NCBI RefSeq assembly: GCF_021391395.1
Contig: NZ_CP090059.1
Span: forward strand, 3,023,001 to 3,087,000
From: Sphingomonas cannabina
GTDB lineage: Bacteria > Pseudomonadota > Alphaproteobacteria > Sphingomonadales > Sphingomonadaceae
Direction: 5' to 3'
DNA length: 64,000 nt
Positions 45,355 through 53,888 of the stretch are shown in pieces. Below the pieces are notes generated by a model that saw nothing but the letters and a program-made list of their open reading frames with translations, had not been told where the DNA came from and searched no databases. Positions within the stretch are counted from its first letter, which is position 1. Every line of letters starts with the position of its first letter. The position numbers were made by a program, and so were the translations under genes.

Positions 45355-47393
45355 GCGTAGGCCTCCCTCAGCGCGCTCCGCCGCTCACGCCGCACCCGGC
45401 CGATCAGCGACAATGCTCCTCCGATCGCGATCAGCGCGCCGCCGAGCCAGATCAGCGTCACGAACGGCTTCCACCACAGCCGAAGCTGCCATCGCCCGTC
45501 GCCGTTGTCCTTCCCCAGCACGGCATAGAGCTGCCCGTCGATCCGCGTGGCGATCGCCGCCTCGCTGGTGGTGGTCGGCGGATTGGCGAAGAAGCGCTGC
45601 TGCGGACGCAGCACGAACGGCCTGCCCTCCTCGCCGCGCGTCACGGTCAGATGCCCCTCCAGCGCCGACCAATTGGGTCCGATCGCCGGCGCGATGCCGT
45701 CGAGCGTCACCCGGAACGGCCCGACCTCGATCGGCGCGCCGATCCGTGCCGCCACCAGCCGCTCCTGGGTGAAGGCGCTGTCGCTCGCCATGCCGGCGAG
45801 GCTCACCGCGACGCCGAGATGCGCGACCACCATGCCCCAGGTGAACAGCGGCGTGCGGCGAAGGTCGCGCTTCCACAGCGGCGCCACGCTGGCCACCGCC
45901 AGCCCCGCCGCCAGCGCCAGCCCGGCGAACGGCAGCACGCCGATCGGGTGGGCCGCATCGGCCGCGAACACCACCAGCGCGACCCCGGCGAACAGCGTAA
46001 CCGCGATCGGCGCGATCATCCGCCCGAGCAGCGCGTCCCAGTCGTCGCGCCGCCAGCGGATCAGCGGCCCCGCCGCCAGCGCCACCGTCAGCAGCAGCGC
46101 CACCGGCCCCACCGCCTTGTCGAAGAAGGGCTTGCCGACCGACAGCTGCACGCCGAACCCCGCGGCGACAATCGGATAGAGCGTCCCGATCAGCACCACG
46201 CCCAGGATCACGCTCAGCAGCAGGTTGTTGAGGACGAGGCCGCCCTCGCGGCTCAGCAGCTCGAATGTGTTGCCGGCCTTCACCGTGCCGATGCGGAGCG
46301 CGAACAGCAGCAACGCCCCGCCGATGTAGACCGCCAGCAGCGCGAGGATGAAGCTGCCGCGCTCGGGATCGACGGCAAAGGCATGGACGCTGGTGAGGAT
46401 GCCCGATCGCACCAGGAACGTCCCGATCATCGACATCGAGAAGGCGACCACCGCCAGCATCACCGTCCAGGCCCGGAGGCCGTCGCGCGTCGCCAGCACC
46501 GTCACCGAATGGAGCAGCGCGGTCGCCGCGAGCCATGGCATCAGCGAGGCGTTCTCGACCGGGTCCCAGAACCACCAGCCGCCCCAGCCGAGCTCGTAAT
46601 AGGCCCAATAGCTGCCGGCGGTGATGCCGATCGTCAGGAAGATCCACGCTCCCAGCACCCACGGCCGCATCGCCCGCGCGAACGCCGGGCCGACGTCGCG
46701 GGTCAGCAATGCCCCCACGGCAAAGGAGAAAGCCACCGACAGCCCGACATAGCCGAAGTAGAGCGTCGGCGGGTGGAAGGCGAGGCCGGGGTCCTGCAGC
46801 AGCGGGTTGAGCCCCGCGCCGTCCAGCGGCGCCGGGTCGATCCGCGCGAAGGGATTGGACGCGATCAGCAGGAACGCGAAGAAGCCGAGCGCGATCGCCG
46901 CTTGCGCCCCCAGCGTCGCCACCAGCGTCCGCTCGGGCAATCGGTGCTCGAGCACCGCGATCGCCGCCCCGGCGATGCCGAGCACGGTCACCCACAGCAG
47001 CATAGACCCTTCGTGATTCCCCCACGCGCCCGCGAACTTGTAGAGCCAGGGCTTCGCCGAATGGCTGTTCTCGACGACCAGCAGCACCGACATGTCGGAA
47101 CGCAGGAATACCGCGATCAGGCAGGCGAAAGCGACGCAGGTCAGCACTCCCCCCACGATCGCGACAGGACGGACGGCTGCGAGGATCGCCCAATAGCCCT
47201 CTCCCCCTTGGGGAGAGGGTTGGGAGAGGGGCGGAGTCTCACCGAGACCGTCGCCCGCGGCATGCCCCTCTCCCCGACCCTCTCCCCGGAGGGGAGAGGG
47301 AGAAGAACGCAGCCCAATCACCGTCAGCAGAAGCTGCATCAGCGCCATCGCCGCGGCGAACCACAGCGCGGCGAGCCCGGCCTCGGCGATCAC
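45351..47393 (-). CDS. ccmF: CcmF cytochrome c heme lyase subunit (with repeat-encoded insertion)
   Basis: 680 residues with about 15 membrane segments. The heme-handling WWD motif is ELGWGGWWFWDPVENASLMPW, with family features ENSHSAKPWLYKFAGAWGNHEGSMLLWV and FLVRSGILTSVHAFAVDPERG. It attaches heme to apocytochrome c. Residues about 30-66 (SSPSPLRGEGRGEG to SQPSPQGGEG) are absent from the family as I know it and are encoded by the dispersed repeat at 47197-47300, in frame. The start is GTG at 47393, sharing GTGA with the ccmE stop. Confidence 0.94.
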   Translation of the reverse strand: MIAEAGLAALWFAAAMALMQLLLTVIGLRSSPSPLRGEGRGEGHAAGDGLGETPPLSQPSPQGGEGYWAILAAVRPVAIVGGVLTCVAFACLIAVFLRSDMSVLLVVENSHSAKPWLYKFAGAWGNHEGSMLLWVTVLGIAGAAIAVLEHRLPERTLVATLGAQAAIALGFFAFLLIASNPFARIDPAPLDGAGLNPLLQDPGLAFHPPTLYFGYVGLSVAFSFAVGALLTRDVGPAFARAMRPWVLGAWIFLTIGITAGSYWAYYELGWGGWWFWDPVENASLMPWLAATALLHSVTVLATRDGLRAWTVMLAVVAFSMSMIGTFLVRSGILTSVHAFAVDPERGSFILALLAVYIGGALLLFALRIGTVKAGNTFELLSREGGLVLNNLLLSVILGVVLIGTLYPIVAAGFGVQLSVGKPFFDKAVGPVALLLTVALAAGPLIRWRRDDWDALLGRMIAPIAVTLFAGVALVVFAADAAHPIGVLPFAGLALAAGLAVASVAPLWKRDLRRTPLFTWGMVVAHLGVAVSLAGMASDSAFTQERLVAARIGAPIEVGPFRVTLDGIAPAIGPNWSALEGHLTVTRGEEGRPFVLRPQQRFFANPPTTTSEAAIATRIDGQLYAVLGKDNGDGRWQLRLWWKPFVTLIWLGGALIAIGGALSLIGRVRRERRSALREAYA
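47197..47300. repeat. Dispersed palindromic repeat (CCCTCTCCCC type) inside the ccmF coding region
   Basis: CCCTCTCCCCCTTGGGGAGAGGG (one arm pair, 47197-47219, shown here by its first bases CCCTCTCCCC) and CCCTCTCCCCGG...GGGGAGAGGG (47278-47300) are two hairpins around GGTTGGGAGAGGGGC and its inverted match. It lies in the first loop of CcmF and keeps the reading frame. Confidence 0.85.
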
Positions 47394-47821
47394 GGCGCGA
47401 GCGACTTCGACTTGTGCATCGCGCCGGCGACCTCGGGCGGCATGTAGCGCTCGTCGTGCTTGGCGAGCAGGTTGGTCGCCTTGAACGACCCGTCGGCCAG
47501 GAAGCTGCCCTCGGCGACCACGCCCGATCCTTCGCGGAACAGGTCGGGTGCGATGCCGGCGAAGCGCACCGGCACCTGGGCGACGCCGTCGGTGACGACG
47601 AAGGTCTGCGTGACCCCATCCGCCGCCCGCTTGAGCGACCCCTTCTCCACCATCCCGCCGAGCCGCACCGCCTTGCCGACCGGCACGCCCTTGGCGACAT
47701 CGCCGGGCGCGTAGAAGAATGCCGCCTGGTCCCTCAGCGCCGACAGCGCCAGCAATCCTGCGGCGATCACCGCAACCACGGCGAGCAGGACGAGCGTCAG
47801 GCGCTGATGCTTGGCTTTCAT
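47390..47821 (-). CDS. ccmE: CcmE periplasmic heme chaperone
   Basis: 143 residues: one membrane anchor (about 9-28) and an OB-fold domain. The heme-binding motif is LLAKHDERYMPPEV with H122 and Y126, the covalent heme site of CcmE. The start at 47821 overlaps the ccmD stop (ATGA). Confidence 0.95.
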   Translation of the reverse strand: MKAKHQRLTLVLLAVVAVIAAGLLALSALRDQAAFFYAPGDVAKGVPVGKAVRLGGMVEKGSLKRAADGVTQTFVVTDGVAQVPVRFAGIAPDLFREGSGVVAEGSFLADGSFKATNLLAKHDERYMPPEVAGAMHKSKSLAP

Positions 47822-47946
47822 GAGCGCTTGAGCTGCTCCGCCGCCTTCTCCGCCCGGCGCATCGCCCGCCAGCTTGCGAAGGCGACCGCCGCCGACGCGG
47901 CCAGCGTCAGCGCATAGGCGGCGGTGATGAAGGCCCAATGGTTCAT
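47818..47946 (-). CDS. ccmD: CcmD heme exporter protein
   Basis: 42 residues, one membrane span (MNHWAFITAAYALTLAASA) and a basic tail (WRAMRRAEKAAEQLKRS), the exact plan of CcmD, which assembles with CcmC and releases holo-CcmE. It is too short to be obvious and is called from position between ccmC and ccmE with 4-base overlaps at both ends. Confidence 0.88.
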   Translation of the reverse strand: MNHWAFITAAYALTLAASAAVAFASWRAMRRAEKAAEQLKRS

Positions 47947-48668
47947 GCTGCCGCCATCCGCCGCATCCGCGCCTCGACGCGCGTGGTCGCGATCATCGTC
48001 CGCATCCGCATCAGCACGATCGCGGCGAAGAACAGGGTGAAGCCCGACAGGGTGAAGCCCAATGGCCACAGCATCGATCCGTCGATGCTCGAGCTGGTGA
48101 GGCCGATGCTCTGCCCCTGGTGCAGCGTGTTCCACCACACGACGGAGTAGCGGATGATCGGCAGCAGCACGCTGCCCGCGATCCCGAACAGCGCCGGGAT
48201 GCGCCCGTCGCCGCCGCGCTCAGCGTCGGCACGGCTCAGCGCCATGTACGCGCAATAAACGAAGAACAGCAGCAGCATCGAGGTCAGCCGCCCGTCCCAC
48301 TGCCACCAGGTCCCCCAGGTCGGCCGCCCCCAGATCGATCCGGTGGCAAGGCACAGGAAGGCGAACAGCGCGCCCGGCAGCGCCGCAGCGCGCGCGGCGA
48401 TGCTCGCCAGCGGGTGCCGCCAGACCAGATAGACGATGCTGGAAACCGCGATCGCGCTCCACCCGCCAAGCCCGAGCCAGGCGGTCGGCACGTGGATGTA
48501 GAGGATGCGGACGCTCTCGCCCTGGAGATAATCGGGCGGCGTCTGGGTAAGGCCGGCCCAGGCCCCGAACGCGATCAGCGCGACGCCCACCCAGAACAGC
48601 GGCGCCGTCAGCGGCCGGGCAATGCGCAGGAATCGCGCGGGATTGGCGAGGGCGTGGATCGCAGGCAC
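47943..48668 (-). CDS. ccmC: CcmC heme transporter/CcmE heme-loading protein
   Basis: 241 residues with six membrane spans. The tryptophan-rich WWD motif is GSIWGRPTWGTWWQWDGRLTS and the family sequence YIHVPTAWLGLGGW. It loads heme onto CcmE. GTG start at 48668. First gene of ccmCDEFGHI; the ccmAB ABC transporter genes are not in the window. Confidence 0.95.
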   Translation of the reverse strand: MPAIHALANPARFLRIARPLTAPLFWVGVALIAFGAWAGLTQTPPDYLQGESVRILYIHVPTAWLGLGGWSAIAVSSIVYLVWRHPLASIAARAAALPGALFAFLCLATGSIWGRPTWGTWWQWDGRLTSMLLLFFVYCAYMALSRADAERGGDGRIPALFGIAGSVLLPIIRYSVVWWNTLHQGQSIGLTSSSIDGSMLWPLGFTLSGFTLFFAAIVLMRMRTMIATTRVEARMRRMAAA

Positions 48669-48708
48669 GGACGCGTGTCTAGGGGCTTTCCGGCACCATT
48701 TCTACCAT

Positions 48709-48804
48709 CGTCACCCCGGACTTGTTCCGGGGTCCACCGAGCGACATATCCAATATCACCATGCTGGCGGATCGGTGGATGCCGGAACAAGTCCGGCATG
48801 ACGG
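48709..48804. repeat. Dispersed palindromic repeat (type A) upstream of ccmC
   Basis: CGTCACCCCGGACTTGTTCC with GGGGTCCACC at the left, GTGGATGCCGGAACAAGTCC with GGCATGACGG at the right. It lies between the leucine dehydrogenase gene and ccmC, both on the minus strand, so the ccm promoter must lie beside or within it. Confidence 0.82.
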
Positions 48805-48827
48805 TGAGTGACGCAAGCGCCCGCGAA

Positions 48828-49880
48828 TCATCCCCGCCCGATCAGCCGCCGCGCGATCGTATCCGCGACGTCGCTCGCCGGCTGGCCGGTACGGTCGGCC
48901 TCGTCCCATACCTCAACCAGCCGGTCGGGGATGCGGGCGATGCGGGCCTCGACCTCGGCGCGGTCGCCCTGCCCCAGATATTCGAGCCCGACGTTGATGA
49001 TGCCGCCCGCGTTGATCACATAGTCCGGCGCATAGAGGATGCCGCGCGCCGCCAGCCGCGCACCGTCCTCGGGCGTCGCGAGCTGGTTGTTGGCGCCACC
49101 CGCCACCGCCTTGCAGTCGAGCGCGGCGATCGAGGTCTCGGTCAGGATCGCTCCCAGCGCATTGGGGCTGACGATGTCGCAGGACACCGCCAGGATCTCC
49201 TCGGTCGGCACCACCTCGGCACCGATCTGTGCCGCCAGCGCCTTGGCCCGTTCGACGTTGACGTCGGCAATGGTGAGCCGCGCCCCGTCCGCCGCCAGCA
49301 GCCGCGCCAGCCCGCCGCCGACGCTGCCGACGCCCTGGATCGCGACATGGACGTCCTTCATGCCCTCGGCACCGAGCGCACGTTTCGCGGCGGCATTGAC
49401 GCCGAGGTAGATGCCCATTGCGGTGAACGGCCCCGGATCGCCGCCCGCGCTGCCCGCCGCGACCGGCAGGCCGGAGACATGCTTGGTCCGCGTCGCGATC
49501 ACCTTCATCCGCGCCTCGGACATGCCGACGTCCTCGGCGGTGACATAGCGTCCACCCAGCGACTCGACCGCGTCGCCGAACGCCTCGAGCTGCGCGGTGG
49601 TGATCTCCGTCCCCGGCGCGCTCGCCAGCACCACGCCCTTGCCGCCGCCCATCGGCAGGCCGGCCATGGCGTTCTTGTAGCTCATGCCCCTGGAGAGCCG
49701 CAGCGCGTCGGTCAGCGCCCGCTGGCTGTCGGCATAATGCCAGAAGCGCACGCCGCCGGCAGCCGGGCCAAGCGCGGTCGAATGGACCGCGATGATCGCG
49801 TGCATGCCGGACTTGGGGTCCGCGAACAGATGGACGCCTTCGTGATCGTCGTAATCGGGAAGATCCCAAGCCGAGCTCAA
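48828..49880 (-). CDS. Leucine dehydrogenase-type Glu/Leu/Phe/Val dehydrogenase
   Basis: About 350 residues. The catalytic Lys region is AMAGLPMGGGKGVVL, and the NAD domain has VHVAIQGVGSVGGGLARLLAADGARLTIADV. It deaminates branched-chain amino acids to 2-keto acids with NAD. A TTG at 49880 has GGAGG 5 bases upstream; an in-frame TTG at 49898 lacks a clear site, so the former is preferred. Leucine, valine or phenylalanine preference cannot be decided. Confidence 0.9.
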   Translation of the reverse strand: MSSAWDLPDYDDHEGVHLFADPKSGMHAIIAVHSTALGPAAGGVRFWHYADSQRALTDALRLSRGMSYKNAMAGLPMGGGKGVVLASAPGTEITTAQLEAFGDAVESLGGRYVTAEDVGMSEARMKVIATRTKHVSGLPVAAGSAGGDPGPFTAMGIYLGVNAAAKRALGAEGMKDVHVAIQGVGSVGGGLARLLAADGARLTIADVNVERAKALAAQIGAEVVPTEEILAVSCDIVSPNALGAILTETSIAALDCKAVAGGANNQLATPEDGARLAARGILYAPDYVINAGGIINVGLEYLGQGDRAEVEARIARIPDRLVEVWDEADRTGQPASDVADTIARRLIGRG

Positions 49881-49970
49881 TGCCGCCTCCGCGCTCAATC
49901 GAAAATTGCTCGCGCGGGCAATATTGTTTTAGCGGCCGGGGTGCCAGCCCAAAATGCAATGCTGTGGGAA

Positions 49971-50048
49971 TGGGGCGATCGACGGGACTTGAACCCGCGA
50001 CCCTCGGTACCACAAACCGATGCTCTAACCAACTGAGCTACGATCGCC
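49971..50048 (-). tRNA. tRNA-His (anticodon GTG)
   Basis: 78 bases on the minus strand. Acceptor stem GCGATCG/CGATCGC with an extra 5' G (G-1) opposite C73 and an encoded CCA end; T8 A9; D-arm GCTC/GAGC; anticodon stem TCGGT/ACCGA with loop TTGTGGT giving GTG; T-arm GCGGG-TTCAAGT-CCCGT. The G-1:C73 pair is the standard histidine identity element. Confidence 0.97.
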
Positions 50049-50135
50049 GTGAAGCCGCGCGCTTAGCCGGGGTTTGCCCGGCAATCAAGGCGCCGGGGGC
50101 TGGAATCCGCACGCCGGCTTTGGCAGGGTCGCCGC

Positions 50136-50813
50136 ATGGTCAGCCTCGCCCCTGACGCCCATGTCCAGCCCGCCCCCGGCTCCGGCTTTCCCGCCGAGCC
50201 GGTGATCGAGTCGATCATGGCGCGTCCGGGCGTGCAGCGCGTGCCCAGTCCCAAGCTGACATTGTTCATGCTCCGCGATTTCCTCGAGCCGGAGCTCTGC
50301 CGGTCGCTGATGGCCAAGATCGACAAGGACCGCCGCCCTTCGACCATCGCCGATGCCAATGGCGACTATGCCTTTCGCACCAGCGAGACCTGCGATCTCG
50401 ACCCGAGCGATCCCGAGGTGGCGGAGGTCAAGCGGCGGATCGTCACTCTCACCGGCCTCGACCCCGCGCATGGCGAGCCGATGCAGGGGCAGCGCTACGA
50501 GGTCGGCCAGGAGTTCAAGGCGCACACCGACTATTTCGACCCGCGCGGCGCCGATTTCGCGCGCTACTGCAGCGTCGCGGGCCAGCGGACCTGGACGGTG
50601 ATGCTCTATCTCAACGATGTCGAGGCCGGCGGCGCGACGCGCTTCAAGGCGATCGACAAGATCGTGCAGCCCGAAGCCGGCAAGCTGCTCGCCTGGAACA
50701 ACCTGCGCCCCGACGGCACGCCCAACCCCGCCACGATCCATCATGCGATGAAAGTGCGGGCTGGCCTCAAATATGTGATCACCCAATGGTTCCGGGAACG
50801 GCCCTGGGGCTGA
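50136..50813 (+). CDS. 2OG-Fe(II) dioxygenase, prolyl 4-hydroxylase-like
   Basis: 225 residues. The iron triad is visible as H130-x-D132 in FKAHTDYF and a distal His in TIHHAMKV (202/203), with K212 of GLKYVITQWF binding 2-oxoglutarate. Family motif RYEVGQEF precedes it. It hydroxylates a protein, peptide or small-molecule prolyl or similar site; the target is unknown. It is preceded by the tRNA-His gene on the other strand. Confidence 0.9.
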   Translation: MVSLAPDAHVQPAPGSGFPAEPVIESIMARPGVQRVPSPKLTLFMLRDFLEPELCRSLMAKIDKDRRPSTIADANGDYAFRTSETCDLDPSDPEVAEVKRRIVTLTGLDPAHGEPMQGQRYEVGQEFKAHTDYFDPRGADFARYCSVAGQRTWTVMLYLNDVEAGGATRFKAIDKIVQPEAGKLLAWNNLRPDGTPNPATIHHAMKVRAGLKYVITQWFRERPWG

Positions 50814-50839
50814 CGGTCGCCGCCGTCCATCAATGAAAG

Positions 50840-50869
50840 GGCCGGCTGCACAATCGCGTGCAGCCGGCC
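50840..50869. terminator. Hairpin between P4H and TonB receptor 3
   Basis: GGCCGGCTGCAC-6 bases-GTGCAGCCGGCC, a perfect 12-bp stem, lies 26 bases past the P4H stop. No T-run follows on the plus strand; CCCTTTCATT follows on the minus strand. It may end transcription of the convergent genes. Confidence 0.5.
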
Positions 50870-50917
50870 GGAACAAGACGCTCACGATTAGAGTCGGATT
50901 CGGCCAGGTTTGAATCC

Positions 50918-50986
50918 GTTCCCCGGCGAAGGCCGGGGCCCAGCTGCGAGCGGTTCGAGACTGGGCCCCGGCCTTCGCCGGGGAAC
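50918..50986. repeat. Inverted repeat (type C, GTTCCCCGGCGAAGGCCGGG)
   Basis: Arms of 26 bases (50918-50943 and 50961-50986) are exact reverse complements around a 17-base loop. It belongs to the same general class as types A and B, with a shared CCCCGGCGAAGGCCGGGG core, and sits between convergent genes. Confidence 0.88.
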
Positions 50987-51014
50987 AGCCTCTTCAAGCC
51001 AGATGGATCGAACT

Positions 51015-53804
51015 TTAGAAGGTCGTGCTGAGCCCGATCGAGAAGACCTGACCGACGTTGTAGCGGTTGATGTAGACGACGTTGCCGTTGTCGAACGTCT
51101 GCCGCTCGTTGAACCGGGTCTTGGTCAGGTTGCGGGCCTCGAGCTTGAGCTCGAACTTGCCGCCGGCGAGCTCGAAGCCCTGGCGGGCGACGACGTCGAG
51201 GCGGATGCCGGGGCGCTCGACGATGTCCGGCTGGAACCCGACGCCCGACAGCAACGACGGGCCGCGGTTGGTCACGCGGTCGCTCGCATAGTTGAACAGC
51301 ACCGTCAGCTGCGAGAGCTGCTGCGTGTCCTCGATGCCGAGCTGCAGGTTGACCAGATGATCCGACTGGCCGGTCAGCGGCGCGCCGTCGCGGAACTGGA
51401 GGTTCGCCGGGCCGAATCCGGTCGGACAGCCGCCGAGCGTCTGGTTGAGGACGTTCGGCACACAGCTCGAATCCGCGGTGATCTCCGAATGGGTATAGGT
51501 GTAGTTCGCGATCACCACCGCCCGGCGCGTGGCGAAGAAGCCGCCAAGCGTATCGAGCGGGAAGTACTTCTGCACCTCGACCTCGCCGCCGTACAGCTGC
51601 GCCTTGGGAAGGTTGGTGAAGCCGGTCTGCAGGCGGTCGTCGGCGCCGGTGTAGAAGCCGACCTGCTCGATCGGATTGTCGATCTTCTTGTAGAAGCCGG
51701 CGAGCGTGAACCGCTGGTCACGTGCGAAGAACCATTCGAAGCGGCCCTCGAAATTGAGCAGCTCAGAATCCTTGAGCAGCGGGTTGCCGAAGAACAGACG
51801 GTCCGAATCCGGATCGCGGAACTGCTGCGGCGCCAGTTCGCGGAACTGCGGCCGCGAGATGGTCTTCGAAGCGCTGGCACGCAGCTGCATGTCCGGCGCG
51901 AAGTTCCAGGTCAGCGTTGCCGCCGGCAGCCAATAATCGTTCTTGAGCTTGGTGGTGGGGCTCGCGACCGGCGTTACCCGCTGATCGCCGCTCTCGTAAC
52001 GGACACCGATGACGGCCCGCAGGCCGTCGAGCAGCTCGCCTTCCGCCTGAGCATAGCCCGCGTGGATGCGCAGCTTGGCGTCATAGGCATAGGCACCGAG
52101 CGGCGTGTTGAACTGCATCTCGATCGTGCACGCGCCGGTGCCCTGGAGCGGACAGGCGTTGTTCACGACGTCGGGGCTCAGCAGATAGTCCGGCCGCAGC
52201 AGGTTGAAGGGATAGCCGGGCGCCGTGCCGCCGCCCGCGCTGGTCTGGTAGTTGAACTGCAGGCGCCGCGAGAAGCGGTCCGTGTCCGAATAATAATAGC
52301 CCGCCGACAGCGTGATCGGGCGCGGCGCGTCGATCTTGTACGACAGGTCCGCCTGGCCCGTCCAAAGGTCCTCGTTCAGGTCGGAGAAGATGATCGACGC
52401 GAACGGGGAGAAGCGCTGCGTGACCTGCCAGGCGCCGTTGCACTGGAAGCCGGTCGCGCCGTTGCCGCCGTCATATTGGATCGGCTGCCCCGTAGTCGTC
52501 GTCGACGAGCATAGATAGTCGAACTGGCGCTCGTAAGGCGCATTACGCTTCGAGTTGGCATAGGCACCGCGCACGTCGAGCTTGAACGCATCCGTCAGAT
52601 GAAATTCGCCGACGAGCTGCGATTCGATCAGTTGCCGCTCGAACCAGTTGGTGTTCTGCTGGAAGCGCAGGCCGCTGGCGTTGTTGTAGACCTCCGCCGC
52701 CGAGCCGCGCGCCTGCTTGAGCACGTCACGGATATAGATGTTGGTCCAGCGGATCGTGTTCTCGCCGAACGAATAGCCGACGCCGAGCAGCGCGTTGCCG
52801 ACGATATGATTGTCGGTGAGCAGCGTGTGGAAATCGTTGCGGATCGCACCCGTCTCGGTGACGCTGTCCTGCTGCAGGATCGAGCGCGTGCGGAAGCTGT
52901 TGCTGTAGCCGATCGACCCGATCACGCCCAGCCGGCCGCCGCCCATGTCGAACGCGCCGCCGCCGCTGATCTCGGCCGACCAGTTGGCGGGGAGCTGGTT
53001 GTTGCGCTGGAGCAGCGTGGTCGAGGCGTTGGACAGCTGCAGCACCTGCTCGGCCGGGATGAGGCCGGAGTTCTTGGTCGCGTTGCGGATGAAGTCCGGG
53101 ACCTTGCGGGTACCGTCGTCGAAGCCCAGCCAGTCGGTGTCGCCGCCGTAATAGGTATAGCCGAGCTCGCTCGTCGTGGCGGTGTCCGCGGACAGCGAGC
53201 CGCCGACCTTGATGAAATTGTCGTCCGGGATCGCCTTGGTCGTGAGGTTGATCACGCCGCCGCCGAACTCGCCGGGATAGTTGACCGAATAGGTCTTCTG
53301 GATCAGCGCCGAACCCACGATCGTGGTCGGGAAGATATCGAGCGGGACCGAGCGGCGCAGCGGCTCGGGGCTCGGCAGCGGCGACCCGTTGAGCAGCGAC
53401 GAGGAATAGCGGTCGCCGAGACCACGGACATAGACGAAGCCGTTGCCCACCACGCTGAGGCCGGTGACGCGCGTCAGCGCGCCGGCGATGTCGCCCTCAC
53501 CAGTCCGCGCGATGTCGGCGCTCGAGAGCACCGACACCACCTGCGGCGTGGCGCGGATCGTGTTCGGGATGTGCCGGCCGACGACGACGATGTCCTGGGC
53601 CGCGCTAGGATCGACGCCAGGCGCGGAAATCTCGACGTCCTGCTGCTGATCCGTCTGCGGAGCCTGGGCATCCTGCTGCGGGGCAGCCGCCGCGGCCGGA
53701 TCGCTGGCCGGAGGAGCGTTGCCGGTCGTCTGCGCCAACGCCGCCGGCGAAACGAGTTGCGAGGTCAGGAGAAGAAGGGTGGCGTAGGCGAGGCGTCGCT
53801 GCAT
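51015..53804 (-). CDS. TonB-dependent outer membrane receptor 3, partner of the lipoprotein
   Basis: 929 residues. Signal peptide about 1-25 (ending PAALAQ), an Ala/Gln/Asp-rich linker (about 30-70), the TonB-proximal QDIVVVGRHIPNTI, and the plug with YVRGLGDRYSSSLLNGSPLP and SVNYPGEFGGGVINLTTKAIP. The barrel ends in IGLSTTF. The ATG at 53804 is preferred over an in-frame TTG at 53819. It follows the lipoprotein by 84 bases on the same strand, so the pair forms one unit probably controlled by the array at 55599-55708. Confidence 0.93.
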   Translation of the reverse strand: MQRRLAYATLLLLTSQLVSPAALAQTTGNAPPASDPAAAAAPQQDAQAPQTDQQQDVEISAPGVDPSAAQDIVVVGRHIPNTIRATPQVVSVLSSADIARTGEGDIAGALTRVTGLSVVGNGFVYVRGLGDRYSSSLLNGSPLPSPEPLRRSVPLDIFPTTIVGSALIQKTYSVNYPGEFGGGVINLTTKAIPDDNFIKVGGSLSADTATTSELGYTYYGGDTDWLGFDDGTRKVPDFIRNATKNSGLIPAEQVLQLSNASTTLLQRNNQLPANWSAEISGGGAFDMGGGRLGVIGSIGYSNSFRTRSILQQDSVTETGAIRNDFHTLLTDNHIVGNALLGVGYSFGENTIRWTNIYIRDVLKQARGSAAEVYNNASGLRFQQNTNWFERQLIESQLVGEFHLTDAFKLDVRGAYANSKRNAPYERQFDYLCSSTTTTGQPIQYDGGNGATGFQCNGAWQVTQRFSPFASIIFSDLNEDLWTGQADLSYKIDAPRPITLSAGYYYSDTDRFSRRLQFNYQTSAGGGTAPGYPFNLLRPDYLLSPDVVNNACPLQGTGACTIEMQFNTPLGAYAYDAKLRIHAGYAQAEGELLDGLRAVIGVRYESGDQRVTPVASPTTKLKNDYWLPAATLTWNFAPDMQLRASASKTISRPQFRELAPQQFRDPDSDRLFFGNPLLKDSELLNFEGRFEWFFARDQRFTLAGFYKKIDNPIEQVGFYTGADDRLQTGFTNLPKAQLYGGEVEVQKYFPLDTLGGFFATRRAVVIANYTYTHSEITADSSCVPNVLNQTLGGCPTGFGPANLQFRDGAPLTGQSDHLVNLQLGIEDTQQLSQLTVLFNYASDRVTNRGPSLLSGVGFQPDIVERPGIRLDVVARQGFELAGGKFELKLEARNLTKTRFNERQTFDNGNVVYINRYNVGQVFSIGLSTTF

Positions 53805-53888
53805 GGCCGTGTCATCCAATGAGAATTATGGGCAAATGCCGGGGCGGCTTGGGAGCCGCCCCGACACGGTTGCGCATGTGCGTTCGCC

